This document shows, piece after piece, positions 1-8,540 of a DNA stretch of 64,000 nucleotides (position 1 is the first letter of the stretch; each line of letters begins with the position of its first letter). The notes beneath the pieces are model-generated. The model worked only from the letters and a program-made list of their open reading frames with translations, did not search any database and was not told where the DNA came from. Both the position numbers and the translations under genes were made by a program. Source of the DNA: Bacillota bacterium (GTDB lineage: Bacteria > Bacillota > Clostridia > Christensenellales > Aristaeellaceae); NCBI GenBank assembly GCA_023425025.1, contig JAFADG010000024.1, positions 62,001-126,000 of the forward strand, written 5' to 3'.

Positions 1-2
1 AC

Positions 3-284
3 GTGCTGTACGTAAAATCCGGCTGGAACCTGGCGCTGGCCGGCGGCGAGCTGGATGTGATCTCCTCCGCGGTCATCGGCGGCGTGCTGTTAACCGGCGG
101 CGTGGGCTACATGATCGGTACGCTGTTTGGCGTGATGCTCAAATCCACCATTCCGGCGCTGATCACCTTCAGCGGGAACCTGTCCTCCTGGTGGGCCAGA
201 ATCGCCACCGGTGTGCTGCTGCTTTTGTTCATCGTCATCCAGCGCGTTGTGGTGACCTATTCTGCCCGCAAAAAGGCCAGATAA
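3..284 (+). CDS. Sugar ABC transporter permease, RbsC/YjfF type (C-terminal part)
   Basis: This is the 3' end of a gene that begins before the window; the frame is open from the first bases. The 93 residues seen are mostly hydrophobic, with a glycine-rich stretch (GGVLLTGGVGYMIGTLFG) followed by a last membrane helix and a short basic tail (SARKKAR) that would face the cytoplasm. This glycine-rich signature resembles the end of inner-membrane permeases of the ribose/galactofuranose class (CUT2), which move pentoses or hexofuranoses with a binding protein and a double ATPase. The rest of that transporter must lie to the left. A hairpin follows the stop. Family call is good; substrate is unknown. 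Confidence 0.8.
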   Translation: MLYVKSGWNLALAGGELDVISSAVIGGVLLTGGVGYMIGTLFGVMLKSTIPALITFSGNLSSWWARIATGVLLLLFIVIQRVVVTYSARKKAR

Positions 285-350
285 CGTAAAGCCGGCGAGT
301 GATTGGAGCAAGGTTTGACACTTTCATTTTTTCATCCACACAATTGGCAG

Positions 351-386
351 AAAGCACCGATGCCCAGCAAAGGGTATCGGTGCTTT
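351..386 (+). terminator. Hairpin terminator after the permease
   Basis: Arms of 15 bp (AAAGCACCGATGCCC and its partner ending GGTGCTTT, one G-T pair) with a short loop. The plus-strand tail TTTGGTT is only weakly U-rich. It lies between two convergent genes and may serve both. Confidence 0.6.
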
Positions 387-429
387 GGTTATGGCGGGAT
401 GAATGGGGGCGAACCTATTCATCATGCTG

Positions 430-1176
430 TCACAAGCTCGCCCGAAACTCCACGGGTGATTTGCCCGTCAGCCGCTTGAAATTCTTGGAAAAGTGAGCCA
501 CATCGGAAAAGCCCACCTTATCGGAAATCTCGTGCACCTTCAGCGCCGGGTCCCGAAGCAGTTCCTTGGCCTTTTGAATGCGCAGCTGATTCAAAAGATC
601 AAAAAAGTTCTTGTTCATGTGCCGGTTGATCAGCTTGGAAAGGTGCCATTGGCTGACGAACACATGGTCCGCCACCTGGGAAAGGGTGATGTGCTCTGCA
701 AAGTGCCGCTCCATGTAGTTCATGGCCGCCTTCACCACAAAGCTGCCGGCCGCCTCGCTTTCAGGGCTTACCTCCGTCTCTTCCTCCAGCAAGGGCGCAA
801 GGCCGTCCAGCGCGCCGGTCATGTGGCGGATGGCTTCCTTCAATTCTTCCATTTTGCTGGGCTTCAACAAATACCGGCATACCCCCAGGGAAATGGCCTG
901 CCTGGCGTACTCAAAATCGCGGTAGGCCGTGAGTACGGCAATTTGCAGCCGGGGAAACTCGCTTTTCAGCGCGGCTACCATGGAAAGGCCGTCCCGGTTG
1001 GGCATACGGATGTCGGTAAAGAGGATGTCCGGCCTGAGCTTGCGTATCAGGGCGGCACCCTCCACACCGTCGCTGGCGGTGCCGGTGACGCGGCAGCCGT
1101 ATTCCTCCCAGGGAAGCACGCGCATCAATCCCTGCAGAATCACCTGTTCATCATCCACCAGGACAACGGTATACAT
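430..1176 (-). CDS. Two-component response regulator, AraC-type output (YesN family)
   Basis: A 248-residue regulator. Residues 1-120 are a receiver domain with the acidic pair DD at 8-9, phosphoacceptor Asp55 in LFTDIRMPN, Thr83 and Lys105 (LLKPSK). Residues about 148-248 are an AraC/XylS double helix-turn-helix, with the typical end KRLTGKSPVEFR. A clear AAGGAGG precedes the ATG. The family pairs with YesM-type kinases and usually controls a nearby sugar transport operon. Its partner is very likely the kinase at 2756-4498, from which it is separated by a binding-protein gene in the same orientation. It may bind the palindrome at 2534-2563, but that is a guess. Confidence 0.93.
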   Translation of the reverse strand: MYTVVLVDDEQVILQGLMRVLPWEEYGCRVTGTASDGVEGAALIRKLRPDILFTDIRMPNRDGLSMVAALKSEFPRLQIAVLTAYRDFEYARQAISLGVCRYLLKPSKMEELKEAIRHMTGALDGLAPLLEEETEVSPESEAAGSFVVKAAMNYMERHFAEHITLSQVADHVFVSQWHLSKLINRHMNKNFFDLLNQLRIQKAKELLRDPALKVHEISDKVGFSDVAHFSKNFKRLTGKSPVEFRASL

Positions 1177-1240
1177 TTGGCCGCCTCCTTGCCCCCCGGT
1201 CTCCCTTATGCGCCTTATCGTGAATGCATGTTACATCAGC

Positions 1241-2443
1241 TTACTTTCCAAATGGATTCAGCGCCATGACGCTGCTCCATACAGAGGCGGGATCGGCGGT
1301 GCCGTCCACCAAAGCCGGCACCCCGGCAAACCAGGCGCTGCGGGCCTCCGGATTCATGGCATCCTGAATCGGCAAAAGCATTTTGTCCTCATTGGCCAGC
1401 ATCGCGTAAGAAGATTGCAGCAACTCCCCGCCGAAGGTGAACACACCCAGGCGCTTGCTGTTCTCCTCGCTGGTGAGATAGGCCAGCAGGCTCACCGCCG
1501 CGTCCCGCTTTTTAGGATCCTCCCAGGCCTTTCGGCTCAAATAAAAGCCCATGGAAATGCCGCCCAGAAAAGCCTTTGGATCGGCATCCTCCGCGTAGGC
1601 CGGGAACGGAAGAATAATGGTCGTATCCCAATTTTCCTCGGGAATGCCGTTGGCGAACCAGGAGCCGTCCACCTGCATGGCGGCGCGCTTGTCCCGGAAC
1701 AGCTGGCCTGTGACCTCGTTGGTGGTGGCGCCGGCATCCCTGGCAAAGGCCCCCAGGGTATACAGCTTATGAAGCAGCGCCATGCCATCCTTCCAGGAGT
1801 CCGGCACCTCCTCATTGGCGGCGGGCCGCGCCTGGTACTCCTTGATGCTGCCGCTGGCGATAATGGCAAACTCCACAATATAATGGGGCACGTCTGCAAA
1901 GCTGACGGAAATGGGCACGATGCCCACCTGGTTGAACTTTTTGATGGCGGCCTCCAGCTTGGCAAAATCGTTGGGCAGCTCCAGGCCGTACTTTTCAAAC
2001 AGGTCGGTGTTCACAAACAGCCCTTCCCAGAAGGGCCTGACAGGTATGGAATAAATCACGCCGTCACTTTCGGCGCTGGTCGGATTCTCTTTCAATTTCA
2101 AATCGGGATACGCCGTGTTGATTTCGCTGATGGGCACCACCTTTTGAAGGATCGGCGCGGAGTCGGCGGTTTTGGCAAAATAGAAAAGCACATCCGCCTC
2201 GTTGCCGGCGGCAAAGTCATTCAAAACGCCTGTCTTCCAGGCCTCATCGGCCATGGCGGTATTATCCTCCACCCGGTTGCCGGTCTTTTCTTCCCATTCC
2301 CTTAAAATGGCCACATAGTCCGGCGAAGCGGCATCGGTTCCGCCAAAGGTGGAAACGGTTTTCAAGGTAACGCCTTGCGCCAGGGTATGAGGCGCAGCGC
2401 TCACAAGGGCGAAGGCCAGCAAGGCGGCCAGCAGTCTCTTCAT
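1241..2443 (-). CDS. Extracellular sugar-binding protein (ABC, family 1)
   Basis: A 400-residue secreted protein. The N-terminus is a Sec signal peptide (MKRLLAALLAFALVSAAPHTLAQG) without a lipobox cysteine, followed by a periplasmic-binding fold like those of CUT1 sugar transporters (DGSWFANGIPEENWDTTI, LGGISMGFYLSRKA). The ATG at 2443 has AGGAG seven bases upstream; a TTG two codons earlier is less likely. No permease genes lie beside it, and it sits between the genes of a two-component pair, so it may act as a sensing accessory or feed a transporter encoded elsewhere. An extended -10 promoter and a palindrome lie upstream. Confidence 0.88.
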   Translation of the reverse strand: MKRLLAALLAFALVSAAPHTLAQGVTLKTVSTFGGTDAASPDYVAILREWEEKTGNRVEDNTAMADEAWKTGVLNDFAAGNEADVLFYFAKTADSAPILQKVVPISEINTAYPDLKLKENPTSAESDGVIYSIPVRPFWEGLFVNTDLFEKYGLELPNDFAKLEAAIKKFNQVGIVPISVSFADVPHYIVEFAIIASGSIKEYQARPAANEEVPDSWKDGMALLHKLYTLGAFARDAGATTNEVTGQLFRDKRAAMQVDGSWFANGIPEENWDTTIILPFPAYAEDADPKAFLGGISMGFYLSRKAWEDPKKRDAAVSLLAYLTSEENSKRLGVFTFGGELLQSSYAMLANEDKMLLPIQDAMNPEARSAWFAGVPALVDGTADPASVWSSVMALNPFGK

Positions 2444-2482
2444 GGGCAAGCTCCTTTTTTACCTTCTCAAGGGCATCATAAT

Positions 2483-2491
2483 ATTATAGCA
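2483..2491 (-). promoter_or_regulatory. Extended -10 promoter of the binding-protein gene
   Basis: On the minus strand the sequence TGCTATAAT is a perfect extended -10 (TGnTATAAT), about 40 bases before the start codon. No good -35 is seen, which fits an activator-dependent or extended -10 promoter. Confidence 0.55.
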
Positions 2492-2533
2492 CCACAAGTC
2501 CCGCCTGTCGTTGGCCAAAAATGTCGTTTGTTG

Positions 2534-2563
2534 TCTGATTTTGGGCATATGCACAAAATCAGA
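2534..2563. promoter_or_regulatory. 30-bp palindrome, probable operator
   Basis: Arms TCTGATTTTG and CAAAATCAGA flank a GCATATGC core; only one base pair of the 30 positions is unmatched. It sits about 45 bp upstream of the extended -10 box of the binding-protein gene, the usual place for an activator. Candidate binders are the AraC-type response regulator nearby or an unlinked sugar regulator. Confidence 0.55.
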
Positions 2564-2685
2564 AGCCCCTGCAAAAGGCCATAGACCTTCGCCAGGAATG
2601 TCCTTGTGCAAAAATATCATACACTTCTTTGGCCGCCGCTTCAATGGCAAGGTATGCAAAAATAGCGGAACCATATTTCTTCATA

Positions 2686-2724
2686 AATAAGCCCCCGCTA
2701 TCACCTGGATGGCAGGGGCTTATT
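2686..2724 (-). terminator. Terminator after the histidine kinase
   Basis: A 10-bp perfect stem (AATAAGCCCC / GGGGCTTATT) about 30 bases past the kinase stop on the minus strand, with the U-containing arm on the 3' side. It separates kinase transcription from the binding-protein gene. Confidence 0.65.
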
Positions 2725-2755
2725 GAATTGGCAATGCATTTGCAGCCTGCTTCCT

Positions 2756-4498
2756 TTACAAACCGGCCTGAATGCCTGGCATATCCCCGGGCTTCTCCTG
2801 CTTCTCCAAGGGAATGGTGATGGCCGCGACCGTATCCCCATGGCTGTCCTCGCTGATGCGCATGGACGCCCGGCCGCCATAGATCAAACGCAGCCGCTGG
2901 CTCACGTTGCGTATGCCCACATGCCCCCCCGCGCCGCCATCCTCCCGTATAAGAGCCGCGATCTTGTCCCGGTCCTCCTGGGTCAGGCGCTTGCCGTTGT
3001 TTAAGACTTCCACGTGCAGGTAAGCGGTATCCGCGAACACATTCAGGCGGATATGCCCGCCGCCGGCCGGGGCAATACCGTGCTCGATGGCGTTTTCCAG
3101 CAGCGTTTGTATGACCATGCGGGGAAGGCTGCAATCCTTCAGCGCCGGATTGACATCCTTGAAAATGGTAAGCTTGTCGCCAAAGCGCAGGCGCACAAAG
3201 TAAAAATAGGCATCTGCAATGGACAGCTCCTGGGAAAGGGGTACCAGCCGGTGATCTCCCCTGTCCAGGCTGGCGTTGAGTAGCACGCTCAACGCTTCCA
3301 CCATGGCGGCGATGGCCTCGTTTTCATCCATGCGGGCCTGCCAGGTGATCATTTCCAGCGCATTGTTGAGGAAATGGGGATTGATGCGGCTTTGCATGGC
3401 CTCGATGCGGGCGTCCCTAAGAGCGATCTCCTCCTTGAAGGCGGTATCCACCAGGTGTCTGATCCGCGTGCTCATGGTGGAAAAGGCCACGCCCAGCTCG
3501 CCCAGCTCGTCCTTGCCATGCATGGGCACGGTGACCCCCAGTTCCCCGCCGGCCATGCGCTGGGAGGCTTTTGATAAAAGAAAGATAGGCTTGGATATGC
3601 GCCTGTGCACAAACCACATGATCCCGATGCCGATGGGCACGATGGCCAGGACCAATATCGTCAAAATCTGCCGGAACTGCGTCATCTGCGCATACACGGA
3701 TTGTTTGGATACCAGCACCCTGGTGTTAAAGGTAAAATCCCGCTCCGAATAGGCCTGCACAAAGGACAGGTTTTCCTTTTGCTCCGACAATCCCTGCGGC
3801 TCCAATTCCCACGCCGGCGCTTCCCCCGCGTAGCTTGTGTAGCTGCCCAGCAGGACATCAAAGCTGCTGCCCCATTTTGCGCCGGCGCTTTTAAGGGGCG
3901 CAAGCAGCTCCTGCCGGTTCATGCCCAGCACCAGCATGCCAAAGGGCTCCATGCGCAGGTTATACAGGTTGCGGATGAGATACAGGTTCCCGTCAAAGCC
4001 GGTGAAGCTGCATTTCGTGTCCAGGGCTGTGCCCATTTCCATGACCAGCTGCTGGCAGTTTTCCTGAAAATACAGCGCGTCCTGATACCCGGAGGCGGTG
4101 TACATAAAGGCATCCGGCTGGCTGATGGGAAAATAGGCCGCAAAGGTGAACAGCGAATCGCGGCCATATTTGCGCTCCAGGTAGTTGCGGCTGACGCGGT
4201 AAAAGTCAAAATAACTGAGCCGGCCCGCGTCAAAGCCGGCGTAAGCGCTGGCCAGTTCCCCATCGTAGGTAGCATCCTTGGCCAGGGTGATCACCCTTTT
4301 GATGATTTGCAGGGTCGTCATCTGGGCGTACTCCGCGCTGGACGCAAGGGCCGCTTCGGTTTTCTCTTCCAGCGCGGCAAAAAACACTCCGCCCATATAT
4401 CCCCCCAGCGCCAGCGCAGGCAGCAGCCAGCACAACAGCACAATCGTCAAAATGCGGAAGCGCAGGGATTTGATATAGGAGCGGAGCTTCTGGAGCAC
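2756..4498 (-). CDS. Sensor histidine kinase, YesM type
   Basis: About 580 residues: a short cytoplasmic tail, a first membrane helix (near residues 15-35), an extracellular sensor of roughly 240 residues, a second helix (ILTILVLAIVPIGIGIMWF), a HAMP linker, a His-kinase domain with the phosphoacceptor in RINPHFLNNALE, and a C-terminal ATPase (VIQTLLENAIEHG, GHVGIRNVSQRL). The chosen GTG start has GGAGG eight bases upstream; an earlier in-frame TTG has none. It follows the phosphohexomutase stop closely, so it is probably co-transcribed with the GH94/mutase genes. Likely partner: the response regulator at 430-1176. Signal probably a sugar, inferred from context. Confidence 0.92.
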   Translation of the reverse strand: MLQKLRSYIKSLRFRILTIVLLCWLLPALALGGYMGGVFFAALEEKTEAALASSAEYAQMTTLQIIKRVITLAKDATYDGELASAYAGFDAGRLSYFDFYRVSRNYLERKYGRDSLFTFAAYFPISQPDAFMYTASGYQDALYFQENCQQLVMEMGTALDTKCSFTGFDGNLYLIRNLYNLRMEPFGMLVLGMNRQELLAPLKSAGAKWGSSFDVLLGSYTSYAGEAPAWELEPQGLSEQKENLSFVQAYSERDFTFNTRVLVSKQSVYAQMTQFRQILTILVLAIVPIGIGIMWFVHRRISKPIFLLSKASQRMAGGELGVTVPMHGKDELGELGVAFSTMSTRIRHLVDTAFKEEIALRDARIEAMQSRINPHFLNNALEMITWQARMDENEAIAAMVEALSVLLNASLDRGDHRLVPLSQELSIADAYFYFVRLRFGDKLTIFKDVNPALKDCSLPRMVIQTLLENAIEHGIAPAGGGHIRLNVFADTAYLHVEVLNNGKRLTQEDRDKIAALIREDGGAGGHVGIRNVSQRLRLIYGGRASMRISEDSHGDTVAAITIPLEKQEKPGDMPGIQAGL

Positions 4499-4522
4499 TT
4501 TACAGGCCTCCAAGCTTATGCT

Positions 4523-5938
4523 TTAAAAATTCAAGCCAAGGAACGATGCCGCGGCCTTGCACATGGCCTCGGCGCGCTCTTTATCCGGCATTTCGCAGAA
4601 CACGCGCAGGCGGGGCTCGGTGCCGCTGAAGCGGATAATGATCCAGCCGTCGGCAAAGAGAGCCTTCACGCCGTCCATATAGGATACGCTTTTGACTTCC
4701 TGCGAAAAGGCGGGCAGCTTTTTCTCCTCCATCAGCAAACGGAGCAAACGCTGCTTTTGTTCCGGCTCAAAGGGCCAGTCGTATTCCGCCATATAAGCTT
4801 CGCCAAACTCCTGGTACATCCTCCTTGCAAGGGTGCTGAGCTTCTCCCCGGTGACGGCCATCATTTCCACCAGCAGCGTGGCGGCCTGGATACCATCCTT
4901 GCCCAGGATATGGCCCCGGACGGTGAGCCCGCCGGAGGATTCGCCGCCAATGATGGCGTTGTACTTTTCCATGGCGGCGGAAATGTGCTTGAAGCCCACC
5001 GGCACCTCGTAGCAGGTTTCCCCAAAGGCGGCCGCCACCCTGTCCAACAGGTGGGTGGTGGCCAGGTTGCGGACCGCGGAGCCGTGCCAGCGCTTGTATT
5101 TGAGCAGATAGTAATACAAAAGCACCAGGATTTCATTGGGATGAATGAACCTACCCGTATCGTCGATGATGCCGATGCGGTCGGCGTCCCCGTCGGTGGC
5201 GATGCCGATGTCGGCCCTGCTTTCCAGCACCGCGCCGCGCAGCGCCCCCAGCGTTTCCACATTGGGCGCCGGCAGCCGGCCGCCAAACAACGCGTCGTGG
5301 CGCTCGTGGATCACATCCACATCGCAGCGGGCGGTAAGCAGTATGGTTTGCAGCGACGTACGGCTGACGCCGTACATGGGGTCCAAAACAATGCGCAGGT
5401 TGCGGGAGCGGATGGCGTCCATGTTCACGCCTCGGATAATGGCATCCAGGTACTGGTTTTGCGGGGAGATTTCTTCCACCAGCCCCAGGCGCACCGCCTG
5501 CTCGTAAGGAACGATGGCTACCTCTTCCCTTTTCACGGCATTGGCGCTTTCGCCAAGGGGCTCGGTGACCTCCTGGGAGGCGTCCCGGCCGCCCCTGGTG
5601 AACAGCTTGATGCCGTTGTACAGCGCCGGGTTGTGGCTGGCGGTGACTGCCATGCCGTAGTGCAGCCCATAATAACGCACCGTGAACATGATGAGGGGGG
5701 TAGGCGCTTCCCTGGTAATGAAGTAGGTGTGAATGCCTTCCGCGGCCATCACCTCCGCTGCCCACCTGGCGGATTCCCGGGACAGAAAGCGCCGGTCAAA
5801 GCCGATCACAAAGCCCGGCAGCGCCGTGTCTTCCGCTTTCATGCGCCGGGCGATGGCCAGCATCAGCCGCTGCACGTTTTCCTTGGTAAAATCCTCGCCG
5901 ATGATGGCCCGCCAGCCGCCGGTCCCAAATGCGATCAT
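4523..5938 (-). CDS. Alpha-D-phosphohexomutase (phosphoglucomutase/phosphomannomutase family)
   Basis: A 471-residue cytoplasmic enzyme that moves a phosphate between C1 and C6 of a hexose phosphate. All four family motifs are present: catalytic serine loop TASHNP (Ser101), metal loop GDADRIG, sugar loop GGESSGGL, and phosphate-binding RFSGTEPRLR. It starts 16 bases after the GH94 phosphorylase stop, in the same orientation. The pairing suggests it converts the sugar 1-phosphate made by the phosphorylase to the 6-phosphate. If the GH94 enzyme is a chitobiose phosphorylase, the substrate would be GlcNAc-1-phosphate; glucose-1-phosphate remains possible. GGGGGAG precedes the ATG. Confidence 0.93.
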   Translation of the reverse strand: MIAFGTGGWRAIIGEDFTKENVQRLMLAIARRMKAEDTALPGFVIGFDRRFLSRESARWAAEVMAAEGIHTYFITREAPTPLIMFTVRYYGLHYGMAVTASHNPALYNGIKLFTRGGRDASQEVTEPLGESANAVKREEVAIVPYEQAVRLGLVEEISPQNQYLDAIIRGVNMDAIRSRNLRIVLDPMYGVSRTSLQTILLTARCDVDVIHERHDALFGGRLPAPNVETLGALRGAVLESRADIGIATDGDADRIGIIDDTGRFIHPNEILVLLYYYLLKYKRWHGSAVRNLATTHLLDRVAAAFGETCYEVPVGFKHISAAMEKYNAIIGGESSGGLTVRGHILGKDGIQAATLLVEMMAVTGEKLSTLARRMYQEFGEAYMAEYDWPFEPEQKQRLLRLLMEEKKLPAFSQEVKSVSYMDGVKALFADGWIIIRFSGTEPRLRVFCEMPDKERAEAMCKAAASFLGLNF

Positions 5939-5953
5939 GCTTTTCTCCCCCTA

Positions 5954-8347
5954 TCAGGCGTCGCCCAGGATCACTTCCACCGTGTGGCTGGTACCTTCCG
6001 CAAATGCGGGGACGCGGTCAACTTCCTTGCCGTCCACCCGTGTCCGGGCCACGCCCTTTTGCACATGCGTGGGGTTTTTGACCGTGATTTGATACGTAGC
6101 CCCGCGGAAAACACGGGTGGCCGTAAAGCCTTCCCACTCCGCCGGTATGCAGGGATCAATTTCCAAATGGTCCCATTGGGGCCGGATGCCCAGCATGTAC
6201 CGGGTGGCGGCATAATAGGCCCAGCCGGCGCTGCCCGTCATCCAGGGGTGCCGCGCCCGGCCATGTGCTGTGTGCTCCCTGCCCATAATGAACTGGCAAT
6301 AGGCGTAGGGCTCGCTTTGACGGATTTCGATTTTGTCGTTCTGGCCCACGGGCAGCAGCGCGTTGTACAGCTTCATGGCCCTGTCGCCCCGGCCCAGCAT
6401 GCATTCCGCCACCCAGGCCCAGGGGTTGGGATGGCTGAAGATGGCGCCGTTTTCCTTGACGCCGGCATACACCCGTGTCACAAAGCCGATAGAGTCGTCG
6501 GGGGTTTTAAAGCCCGGGGCGTTGAGCATCAGCCCATAGGGGGTGAACAGGTATTCCAGCACCGCGTCCATGGCGTATTCGCCCTGCTCGCGGGTGACGG
6601 CCCCGGAGATCACGGCCCAGGTGTTGCTTTCCAAGTGCACCTTGCCTTCCTTGGAATCCTGGGTGCCGATGGGCGCGCCTTTGCCCGTAATGCCGCGGAT
6701 GAACCATTTGCCGTTCCACAGCACCTTGCGGCAGTTGTCGGCCATTTCCTTTTCCATGGCCCGGTACAGGCGCACATCCTCGCCGCGCTTCAAGTACAAT
6801 GCCGCCGAGAGGAAGTGGTTCAGCGCCCACAGGTGCAAAAAGGCCACCATGGCGCTTTCACCGCCGCCCAGGTTCAGGCAGTCGTTCCAGTCGGCCCGCA
6901 GGCCCTTGGCGATGCCATGGGCGCCCAGCTGGCTGCAGGTGAAGTCCAGTATTTTCTTCATGTGCTCATACACGGTATCCTGGCCGCCGTCGGCATAAGG
7001 GATTACCTGGTGGAAAAAGTCCGTCTCCCCCGTTTCCCGCACATACTCACAGATGGCGGGGATCAGCCACAGCGCATCGTCGGCGCATACATCCTTGAGG
7101 CCGTGGATCATTTGGCTCTTGTCGGGCGTAGGCACCACCGTGGGCGACTGGAAGGATTGCTTTTTGCCCGGCGTAAACCAGGCGGGATCAAAAAGATGCA
7201 GGCCGTAGCCTTCCCGCACCTGGCCCCGCAAAAGCTGGGTGATGCGCAGCTTGCACATATCGGGGTTGGAATGGGGCACGCACATGGCGTCCTGGGCCGT
7301 ATCCCGGTAGCCAAGGCCGGTGCGGCCGCCGACCTCGATAAAGGAAGCGAAGCGGGAGAACATGACGTTCACTTCGCTCTGGTACAAATTCCACAGGTTC
7401 AGGCTGGTGTTCATATCGGCATTTGGCGTATTCACCTGCAGGCGGGACAGTTTTTCCGCCCAGAAATCCGCCAGTGCTTTAAAGGCCGTATCCACGGCGG
7501 AAAGGGTATACTTTTCCCGCGCATGCCTGGCCTCCTTGGCGTTGCCCTGGCCCAGGATGAACAGCACCCGCTTCGTCTCCCCGGGGGCAAGCGCAATCTC
7601 CTTGTGCAGCGCGCCGCAGTGATTGCCGGTCAGTTCAAAACTGCCGGAAAGCTTTCCGTTTTCCACGCCGACAGGGTTGGTTTCCGTGCGGTAGGGGCCA
7701 ATAAAGGCGTCCCGCAGGCAGTCGAAGCTGTCGGGCTCAAAGCTGGCGGTGAAATACTGCCAGCTTTCCTCTTCATAATGCAGCTCGTACTCCACCGCGC
7801 CGTCCTCGTATCTGGAGCCGGATGCATACAGGCTCATCTGAAAGTTCTGGTTGTCCATCTCGATGTGGTGGTAGGAAAACTCCACATACCCGAACACATC
7901 CAGGCTGCGGGCCTTGTCCGTGGTGTTTGCAAGGGTTACATCCCACAAAACCACCTGGTCATCCCTGGGGATGAAAATGGTCTGGCAGGCGGAAATGCCC
8001 TCGTACTCGCACAAATATTTGCTGTAGCTCAAGCCATGGCGGCAGGCATACTTCGCCTCCTCCAGCGAAATACCTGTGGGCTGCCAGCTTACGGACCAAT
8101 ACTTACCTGTATCCGCATCCCGCAAATACACATAGTGGCCTGGCCGGTCCATGGGCACGCCGTTGGGCCTGAACCTGGTGATCCGGTGATATTGGGGCGA
8201 ATCCAGCCAGACATAGCCGCCGGCCGTATGGTTGAACACGCCGCCCATACGCTGGGTGCCCACATAATTGGTCCAGGACACGGGCACGTTCACCCGGTCG
8301 ATCACATATTCCCTGGCCGCATTATCAAAATATCCGTAGCGCATCAT
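5954..8347 (-). CDS. GH94 glycoside phosphorylase, N,N'-diacetylchitobiose phosphorylase-like
   Basis: A 797-residue cytoplasmic enzyme. The start at MMRYGYFDNAAREYVI has GGGGGAGG upstream and matches the family's N-terminus; longer in-frame starts lack a ribosome site. The beta-sandwich N-domain is followed by the (alpha/alpha)6 catalytic domain with GLGYRDTAQDAM, the catalytic aspartate region ADWNDCLNLGGGES near residue 485, and HLESNTWAVISGAV. From memory these segments are closer to Vibrio chitobiose phosphorylases than to cellobiose phosphorylases. The reaction would be disaccharide plus phosphate giving a sugar 1-phosphate and a free sugar, saving ATP. The mutase gene follows directly. 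Subfamily call is moderately sure, GH94 very sure. Confidence 0.9.
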   Translation of the reverse strand: MMRYGYFDNAAREYVIDRVNVPVSWTNYVGTQRMGGVFNHTAGGYVWLDSPQYHRITRFRPNGVPMDRPGHYVYLRDADTGKYWSVSWQPTGISLEEAKYACRHGLSYSKYLCEYEGISACQTIFIPRDDQVVLWDVTLANTTDKARSLDVFGYVEFSYHHIEMDNQNFQMSLYASGSRYEDGAVEYELHYEEESWQYFTASFEPDSFDCLRDAFIGPYRTETNPVGVENGKLSGSFELTGNHCGALHKEIALAPGETKRVLFILGQGNAKEARHAREKYTLSAVDTAFKALADFWAEKLSRLQVNTPNADMNTSLNLWNLYQSEVNVMFSRFASFIEVGGRTGLGYRDTAQDAMCVPHSNPDMCKLRITQLLRGQVREGYGLHLFDPAWFTPGKKQSFQSPTVVPTPDKSQMIHGLKDVCADDALWLIPAICEYVRETGETDFFHQVIPYADGGQDTVYEHMKKILDFTCSQLGAHGIAKGLRADWNDCLNLGGGESAMVAFLHLWALNHFLSAALYLKRGEDVRLYRAMEKEMADNCRKVLWNGKWFIRGITGKGAPIGTQDSKEGKVHLESNTWAVISGAVTREQGEYAMDAVLEYLFTPYGLMLNAPGFKTPDDSIGFVTRVYAGVKENGAIFSHPNPWAWVAECMLGRGDRAMKLYNALLPVGQNDKIEIRQSEPYAYCQFIMGREHTAHGRARHPWMTGSAGWAYYAATRYMLGIRPQWDHLEIDPCIPAEWEGFTATRVFRGATYQITVKNPTHVQKGVARTRVDGKEVDRVPAFAEGTSHTVEVILGDA

Positions 8348-8540
8348 TACGCCTCCCCCGCAATCTCTTGGCACCATCTTATCACATATATCCTTGCTAT
8401 GACATGCACTCATATGGCTTTTGTTGTCTTTCATTGCCGTGCGGAGGAATATCGGCCGCCGCAAGCGGCGGGCAAGCTTTCTTTCCAAAAGCAAAGCCCC
8501 GCCAGCCTGGAGCGGAGCGATGACGGTTATTCTGCGGTTT

